DNA from: Ligustrum vulgare
Taxonomy: Eukaryota > Streptophyta > Magnoliopsida > Lamiales > Oleaceae
Length of the DNA: 64,000 bases
NCBI GenBank assembly: GCA_963555705.1
Contig: OY743168.1
Coordinates: 93,598,925-93,662,924 of the forward strand
Direction of reading: 5' to 3'
The notes beneath the pieces were generated by a model. It did not search any database and had not been told where the DNA came from. It saw only the letters and a program-made list of their open reading frames with translations. The first letter of the stretch is position 1. Each line of letters starts with the position of its first letter. The translations under genes were made by a program, and so were the position numbers. Below, piece after piece: positions 56,952-64,000 of this stretch.

Positions 56952-58873
56952 TGTAGCGACCAAGAATTTTTACGCGATTAATAATTATTTTAATAGAAAA
57001 TCGTGTCGCTACTATTTCACCCATTTTTATTAAGTTAACGCCACGACGTATTCGTATAGCCAAGTCAAGAAATAATCGAGATCGTTCGATTTTAAATTAA
57101 ATTCCGAATTTCTAAAAATATCTCCATTCTCTTGATTTAAAGTATATTAAGTCCAAGTACTTAATTCAATGTTATCCCAATATTTATTTATACAAAAATT
57201 ATTTTTATTATTGAAATTAAGAAAATATATGCAAGCATGAGAGGTTCCATTATATATAATAATTATGAGAATCTTAATTTAATAAATATGGAAAAGTATA
57301 TGAATGAATTATATACTCCATTATATGTAATCATGAAGAGCATAATATTTGTATAAATATGGAAAAGTATATGAATGAATTATATACTCCATTATATGTA
57401 ATCATGAAGAGCATAATATTTGTATAAATATGGAAAAGTATATGAATGAATTATAGACTCCATTATATGTAATCATGAAGAGCATAATATTTGTATAAAT
57501 ATGGAAAAGTATATGAATGGTTGATAAGATTCCATTATATGTAATCATGAAGAGCATAATATTTGTATAAATATGGAAAAGTATATGAATGGTTGATAAG
57601 ACTCCATTATATGTAATCATGAAGAGCATAATATTTGTATAAATATGGAAAAGTATATGAATGGTTGATAAGACTCCATTATATGTAATCATGAAGAGCA
57701 TAATATTTGTATAAATATTGAAAAGTATATGAATGGTGCTTTACTTTAAGAAAAGGATGTGTTAAAATTAATAGAATTGAATGATTATGTTTACAATATG
57801 CCAACTTTATACATCTATTTAAACCCATCTCTTTTACACACAACTCTACACATATACACTTATTTCCAATCTCTTGACAAAATCCACAAGTAAGAGAAAT
57901 TCAAGGTGGTCAAGAAAGTTTTGGTCCATTTACTACTACAGTTCATTTTAATCTTTTAAAAGGTAAGTATATCTTATGTTTTTATGAAAAGTAAGTATGT
58001 TTTTATGAAAGGTAAATACACCTTATGTTTTTATGAAAAGTAAGTATGTTTTTATGAAAAGTAAGTATATCTTATGTTTTTATGAAAAGTAAGTATGTTT
58101 TTATGAAAGGTAAATACACCTTATGTTTTTATGAAAAGTAAGTATGTTTTTATGACAAGTAAGTATATCTTATGTTTTTATGAAAAGTAAGTATGTTTTT
58201 ATGAAAGGTAAATACACCTTATGTTTTTATGAAAAGTAAGTATGTTTTTATGACAAGTAAGTATATCTTATATTTTTATGAAAAGTAAGTATGTTTTTAT
58301 GAAAGGTAAATACACCTTATGTTTTTATGAAAAGTAAGTATATCTTATGTTTTTATGAAAATGTTTGGATCATTGCTATGAAATCAATCTCACAAGATTG
58401 TTATGGGTTCCATATGATATGTTTATGATTATGCTAAGGGGACCGGAGTTTAGTAGCGCTACACATAAGAATTCTTGCCATTTAAGTTCGGTAAAATTCT
58501 TGTGTCTCCCTATGTTTATGAGTATTTCGATCCTATCCTATGTTATGATGAAAATGATCCATATGCTTTCAAAAGAAAATTTATGCTTGGTATACTTACT
58601 GAGATTTTATAAATCTCACTCCACGATATTTACCATTTTCAGATAATTGAAGGTTCGAGGCGGTCAACATGGAAGTGGCAAAAGTGGTTAAGATTGATGA
58701 GATAATTATGTTGAATTTTATGTAAGAAAATTATGTTCTATTTTTATTCACAAATAAAATTATGGGATTCTAATTATTCTTTTGAATAATTTTACATTTC
58801 TATTTAAGTCTCGATAATATGATATGAGTCACTTTTAGTGGCACTCGAATGGTCGAGAATTCGGGTCGTCACA
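56952..58873 (+). repeat. LTR copy 2 (1922 bp), shared by both units
   Basis: Same sequence and length as LTR copy 1, including the 71-72 bp array (about 57283-57734) and the GTAAGTATG array (about 57962-58361). It serves as 3' LTR of unit 1 and 5' LTR of unit 2. Confidence 0.92.
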
Positions 58874-60814
58874 GTTGGTATCAGAGACAAGAGTTTTAAA
58901 AACGATTCTGTAGATTTTTGAAATTTTATTTTTTTAAAAAAAAAAAAAAACACTATTCACGTGAACAGTAAAACGACGTGCTATTCATGATGAACAGTGA
59001 ACGAAATCACTATTCAATTAAAAAAAAAAATTTGAATTTTCACATGTCAAGTATGGTTATGATTTTGAAAAGTATGATGAAATTTGATGTGCGAATTTCA
59101 AGGACAAAATTCATTTTAAGCAAGGGAGTTTGTAATGTTCTGAAAATTTTATGGAATATAATTAGTTAGTGATATGATTTTTATATTGATGTCTTTGATA
59201 AATTTCTAGAAGTTCGGGGACTAAAGGAAAATAAGATTTGACGATAAAATTTTATTTGGGTTAATTAGGCCCAATCTTATGTAAAGATGCGAAATGATTA
59301 ATAATAATTTTTTTTTTAAATATTTTAACTCATCACTCTACTATGTCACTCTCCACGTATTGACTCCTCGAACCAGGTATGTTATATGCTTTGCAAGTCA
59401 TTTACGATTTTATTAAGACATGTTAAGTATGAAATATTCATATGTTATGAATCTTTAAGTGAAATATACATGTTGAGTATGATATGAATTGATAGAAGCC
59501 TAAATTTTAATTTATTCATTTTAATGTAGAATCATGAGACATAGAGGATATTGATATGAATTTTGGTTCATATTAAGCTTAGTAAGATTGACTCAATTAG
59601 AAATTAAGTTGGGTTGTAACTTTGGCCCAAAATATATGGAATAATATATTAAACAAACAAAATTGATAATGAATTGTACAATAATTTATCCCTTTATCAC
59701 TACCTTTGTGTAAAAACAAGGGAAAAACTGTGGATGGTTATTAGTACTTCCTCTTCAAGTTTCAATTTTCGGTTCAATAATTTATCCCTTTATCACTACC
59801 TTTGCTTAAAAGCAAGGAAAAACTGTGGATGATTATTGGTACCACTCTTCAAGTTTCAATTTTCGGTTCAATAATTTATCCCTTTATCACTACCTTTGCT
59901 TAAAAGCAAGGAAAAACTGTGGATGATTATTGGTACCACTCTTCAAGTTTCAATTTTGAAAAAAAAAAAATATGATTTACGAATGATTTTCAAAATAATC
60001 TTTGTCGTCAAGTTTAGAAATGATGAGCCCTAAATGGACTTTGCATAATTGATTTTAGACATGGCACTAAGTATGAGAAGTCAACAGAAAGGACTAGATA
60101 ATATTTTCGAATTATTCATCGTTTAGATTAAACGAGAAATAGAAAGTCAGTTTTATGAAGTTATGATGAGATGTTGAGATTATAAGTGATATGATTTTAT
60201 TGAGATTTTTATGAGAAGAATTATGAAGTTGGAGATTTAAAGTTTAGGCTCTTAATTATTGAGAAATAAGGACTTGATATGGTGATATTAGAAATTATGA
60301 TTTGAAATTTCTATGTTGAGGAATTATGAATTGATTTTCTGGAATATTTATGATGATATTGAAGTTTGATGAAATTGTGATCAAATGTACAATTAGTTAT
60401 TATTGTGAGTTATGAAGTATGCTTACGATTTGGATAAGTCCAAATTTCAAAGGAAAACTCTGCCTAGAATTTTATCGTTTGGAGTTAAGAGCATAGTATG
60501 GTATGCAATCACTAAGAGAATTGAAGTTAGACATACAAGTTCATTTACATCACAAACGAGATTTAGTAGATGATAACAGAGATATTATTATTTTCTCATA
60601 AGGAGAACACACAAGAGTCACCCTAGAAAGGAAATACATGAAAACACGCAAAAGCAAAAGAAAGCAACATGGGAAATTCCTCAAATTGAGAGATGTGTTT
60701 CCGGAGTAGCCGTATCCTACCACCTCTGACCTTTTGAGGAAATAAAGAAACCTTCAAAAATGTGTGTTTCGAGAGTAAGAATACTCCGTACTCTACCCCC
60801 ACCTATTCTAAGAT

Positions 60815-61468
60815 TCATAAAGTTAAGTTTACATTAACCGGACTCCATTTTCGCTTGATTCCCCTTCCTTGCGACCAATCTATCTTAACCCCTGCTGGAT
60901 CTTGTATTGAGATATATGACTGCAGCTTATCCAGTAGTTCATCAATAGTAGGAGCAGAAATAAGGAGTCTTCTGAAAAATGGAGAGATGAATCCCTGTTC
61001 CACAGCATAATCAAGAAAGGTTAACAAGCCATCAAAGAAATTGTTAACATTCAGAAGCCCAATAGGCTTAGTATGGAGATCTAGTTGAGCCCACGAGGTA
61101 ATGTTAAAGATTTCTTCTAAGGTACCAAAACCTCCGGGCAGGGCTATAAAGGCATCAGAACCATATAGCATACAAGTTATGCGTTCATGGATGGATAAGG
61201 TTTGAACTTCATGCCCTCGTGTTTTTCCTGCAACATCTACCAAAGGGACAGGTATGACACCGATTACTTTTGATTTCTCTGCAAGAGCAGATTGGGAAAC
61301 ACAACCCATTAGACCACTGCTACCACCCCCATACACAAGAGTGATACCTTTTTCCCCCAGTTTCTTTCCAAGATCTACGGCCGCTTCTAGATAACTGAAG
61401 CCTTTCCCCACTTTTGATCCACAAAATACACAAATAGTTTTGATCTGTCGAAGTTTTGGTGCTTCCAT
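60815..61468 (-). CDS. LOG-type cytokinin-activating enzyme, unit 2
   Basis: Predicted protein identical to the LOG copy at 54479-55132 (217 aa), again intronless and antisense, with the same upstream TATA-like box at 61543-61551. All motifs described for copy 1 are present. The lack of any amino-acid difference shows the duplication is very recent or the copies are being homogenised. Confidence 0.92.
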   Translation of the reverse strand: MEAPKLRQIKTICVFCGSKVGKGFSYLEAAVDLGKKLGEKGITLVYGGGSSGLMGCVSQSALAEKSKVIGVIPVPLVDVAGKTRGHEVQTLSIHERITCMLYGSDAFIALPGGFGTLEEIFNITSWAQLDLHTKPIGLLNVNNFFDGLLTFLDYAVEQGFISPFFRRLLISAPTIDELLDKLQSYISIQDPAGVKIDWSQGRGIKRKWSPVNVNLTL

Positions 61469-61913
61469 CTTTGATAGTATAGAAGAGAAAACTTACGAAG
61501 AAGATGTGATTTTGGGATGCCTGAACTATGAAATATGTTTGGCTATTTAAAGCCGGAAAAACTTACTGTTTTTCATTGATTCTGAAAAAGTAAAGATTTA
61601 CTTTTGACAAAATCGGCCAACTTTTGACTGTTTTACCAAAGATATCACCTTTCGGTGATTTATTTCCAGCTTTATCAAACCTCGAGAAAGGAAAATATAT
61701 TTATTTCCAGCTTTATCAAAACTCGAGAAAGGAAAATATATTTTATTTCCAAAACGCGTGAAAGAAAACAGCAAAATATTTTAAATGTGTATCAAGAGAT
61801 TTACCTTATATCATTGATGAACTGCCAGAAGCCTCATTTTGTAAAACAGACTGGCAAACAGGATCTTTTGCTATTATATTTTGGAGACTATAACGATTTT
61901 TGTCCCCGTTAAA

Positions 61914-62357
61914 CTAAGCGTATAAGGAGAAAAGTTCACGTTGCACATAACCACTTGGGTGCGTCTCAAGAGTCAGTCGAATATCATCCAAAGACTCCTT
62001 ACTCAGTCCACCCTTTATGAATTTGATTTTATCATCCCGATTAGTAGAAGAATATCCTACTGTTTTGCAACGAGTATCACAGTTCCAACGAGCACATTTG
62101 TATCAACCATTCAGCCTTTTTGCTCTTCGTTTCTTTGCGAAGGTGCTTTTGCCTAAACCAGGCATGTGCTTTGGAAATGTCATAGGTAATTCACCAGATA
62201 GTCGAACCTTTGCTTCGATCAACCAGCGAACATCTTCTGAAACACCATGAGCCATCAGCAACCTCAATCTTTCGAGTCTTATTCGATAAATTTTCCTCAG
62301 ATCATTCATTGGAAGACTGGAATAATACTTGCGAATGTTTGTAAGAATGATATCCAT
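61914..62357 (-). pseudogene. Cys-finger protein, unit 2, with premature stop
   Basis: Second copy of the protein at 55578-56021. A single base change turns the first Cys codon of the finger (TGC) into TGA at 62103-62105, so translation would stop after 84 residues and lose the whole finger. A nearby two-base change also replaces Ile with Phe before the basic run. The rest of the frame downstream is otherwise like unit 1. Confidence 0.85.
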
Positions 62358-63287
62358 GTTTTGATGGATCTAACCTCTTCCCAGCATGAACTATTTAAAA
62401 GCATTAAGGATCGGAGGAAATCCGCGTGATATTGATTCCAGCAAGAAAGCGCGGAATAGAATAATGGAAAAGAGGGAACAAGAGTTATGCGCCGTTTACT
62501 TTCTTGATAAAAGGAAGATTTGATGATGACGGGATTTGAGATATGGAATATTTTCTTGGATTTTGGGTACTGATATTTTGATATAATAATCAAGGTATAG
62601 AAATAATACGGGGATACGTGAAAGTGAAATAAGGACTGTATTGAATCAGGATTAATAAGTTTGTGCAAGTGAAAGGAATACCTTACGGGAAATGTTATGA
62701 TATTTGAGTTAAGAATTTTAATTATTTGGGAGATATTTGTTTATTGAATTTTGCAGAAATTTTGGGTTACAAATATTGGAAAGATAAACTGATGATTATG
62801 TTGATATGTGAATAACATGTTTGGGTATATTACATAGAGAATATTCAGGTAATCGTTTTAATTATTTTGGGATATTTGGTGATAAGAAGAAATGACAAAT
62901 TATTATGGTATGATATGTTAGTAAAGATTTATTGAAATTTTAGAGATATTAATACGAATATTTGAGGTTACATGATACGATGATAAGTGACAGGTTACAT
63001 GAGTACTACAAGATATGATGAAATATCACATACGATTGGGAATTTTCATTTTGATTCAGAAGAATTTATGAGTAGACATATGTCTATTATTGATAGAAAA
63101 GTTCATGTCTTAAGAAAACAAATTGATGCATTTAGTCAAAGTCCAGTGGATTAAATATGGTTGGGTTAAATATGGTAGCGATGATGCTACATAAGAAGAA
63201 GAAGAAGAGATTCTGATTAAGTGTTCAGAAATCATAAGATCAAGTAAGTTTAATTTCGAGGACGAAATTATTTTAAGGGGGTAAGTT

Positions 63288-64000
63288 TGTAGCGACCAAG
63301 AATTTTTACGCGATTAATAATTATTTTAATAGAAAATCGTGTCGCTACTATTTCACCCATTTTTATTAAGTTAACGCCACGACGTATTCGTATAGCCAAG
63401 TCAAGAAATAATCGAGATCGTTCGATTTTAAATTAAATTCCGAATTTCTAAAAATATCTCCATTCTCTTGATTTAAAGTATATTAAGTCCAAGTACTTAA
63501 TTCAATGTTATCCCAATATTTATTTATACAAAAATTATTTTTATTATTGAAATTAAGAAAATATATGCAAGCATGAGAGGTTCCATTATATATAATAATT
63601 ATGAGAATCTTAATTTAATAAATATGGAAAAGTATATGAATGAATTATATACTCCATTATATGTAATCATGAAGAGCATAATATTTGTATAAATATGGAA
63701 AAGTATATGAATGAATTATATACTCCATTATATGTAATCATGAAGAGCATAATATTTGTATAAATATGGAAAAGTATATGAATGAATTATAGACTCCATT
63801 ATATGTAATCATGAAGAGCATAATATTTGTATAAATATGGAAAAGTATATGAATGGTTGATAAGATTCCATTATATGTAATCATGAAGAGCATAATATTT
63901 GTATAAATATGGAAAAGTATATGAATGGTTGATAAGACTCCATTATATGTAATCATGAAGAGCATAATATTTGTATAAATATGGAAAAGTATATGAATGG
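63288..64000 (+). repeat. LTR copy 3, truncated by window end
   Basis: Identical start (TGTAGCGACCAAG) and the beginning of the 71-72 bp array from about 63619. Whether the array ends here or continues cannot be seen. Confidence 0.9.

Larger units (their letters stand above)
50615..64000 (+). mobile_element. Tandem LTR-retrotransposon array carrying LOG
   Basis: Layout: LTR 50615-52536, internal 52537-56951, LTR 56952-58873, internal 58874-63287, LTR from 63288 (cut by window end). The period is 6336-6337 bp and the copies are nearly identical. LTRs start TGTAGCGACC and end GGGTCGTCACA. A TGGTATCAGAGAC primer site follows, and AATTTCGAGGACGAAATTAT plus TTAAGGGGG precedes each next LTR, as in Ty3/gypsy elements. 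No gag, protease, RT or integrase is recognisable, so the element is non-autonomous. It carries two antisense ORFs. Neighbouring units share an LTR, as expected from unequal recombination between LTRs. Confidence 0.88.

Noticed and set aside
50615..64000. Plain segmental duplication of a host LOG locus
   Set aside because: The repeat boundaries coincide with LTR starts, a primer binding site and a polypurine tract, so a retroelement array explains the period better. Assembly duplication remains to be tested.

Overview
This is a nuclear genomic window from a flowering plant. The evidence is split genes with GT-AG introns, a chloroplast-targeted HCF164 homologue, a WAKL14-type receptor kinase, a REM-type B3 factor, and plant families of LTR elements, LINEs, SINEs and MITEs. 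It looks like a eudicot, possibly an asterid, but the species cannot be fixed from the sequence alone.

Host genes. (1) A five-exon GDSL esterase/lipase on the minus strand (450-1935). (2) A B3-domain (REM-like) locus on the plus strand (11579-13304). (3) An intronless JINGUBANG-like WD40 gene on the minus strand (14011-15498). (4) A 97-residue protein of unknown function with a clear TATA box (20325-20618, plus). (5) A three-exon WAKL14-like receptor kinase on the plus strand (29217-36230) whose introns are full of transposon debris. (6) A four-exon HCF164 thioredoxin-like gene on the minus strand (36621-38822), tail to tail with the kinase. These genes form no obvious pathway.

The rest is mostly transposon-derived and often nested. 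From 2 to 11.5 kb there are a LINE ORF1 remnant, the 3' part of a Ty3/gypsy element, a CACTA-type terminus, a 0.9 kb direct duplication and PIF/Harbinger-like MITEs. From 15.9 to 19.2 kb a MITE is split by a hAT-like element that is itself split by a 2.1 kb solo LTR with a perfect target duplication. At 23.4-27.1 kb lies a Ty1/copia element with gag only. A perfect solo LTR sits at 39450-40277. From 41.8 to 47.3 kb a MITE is split by a non-autonomous copia-like element, which has in turn received a solo gypsy LTR and two hAT-like elements.

The most unusual region is 50615-64000. A 6.34 kb unit is repeated head to tail as LTR-internal-LTR-internal-LTR, and the window ends inside the third LTR. 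The LTRs are 1922 bp, followed by a tRNA-Met-type primer binding site, and preceded at the other end by a polypurine tract. No gag or pol is visible inside. Instead, each internal region carries, antisense to the element, an intronless LONELY GUY (LOG) cytokinin-activating enzyme gene with its own TATA-like box. Upstream of LOG on the same strand is a small Arg/Lys-rich, Cys-finger protein that resembles the nucleic-acid-binding proteins of some plant RNA viruses. LOG appears identical in both units; the finger ORF is intact in the first unit and has a stop codon in the second. This looks like a non-autonomous retrotransposon carrying a captured hormone gene, and it is the main candidate for a new system here.
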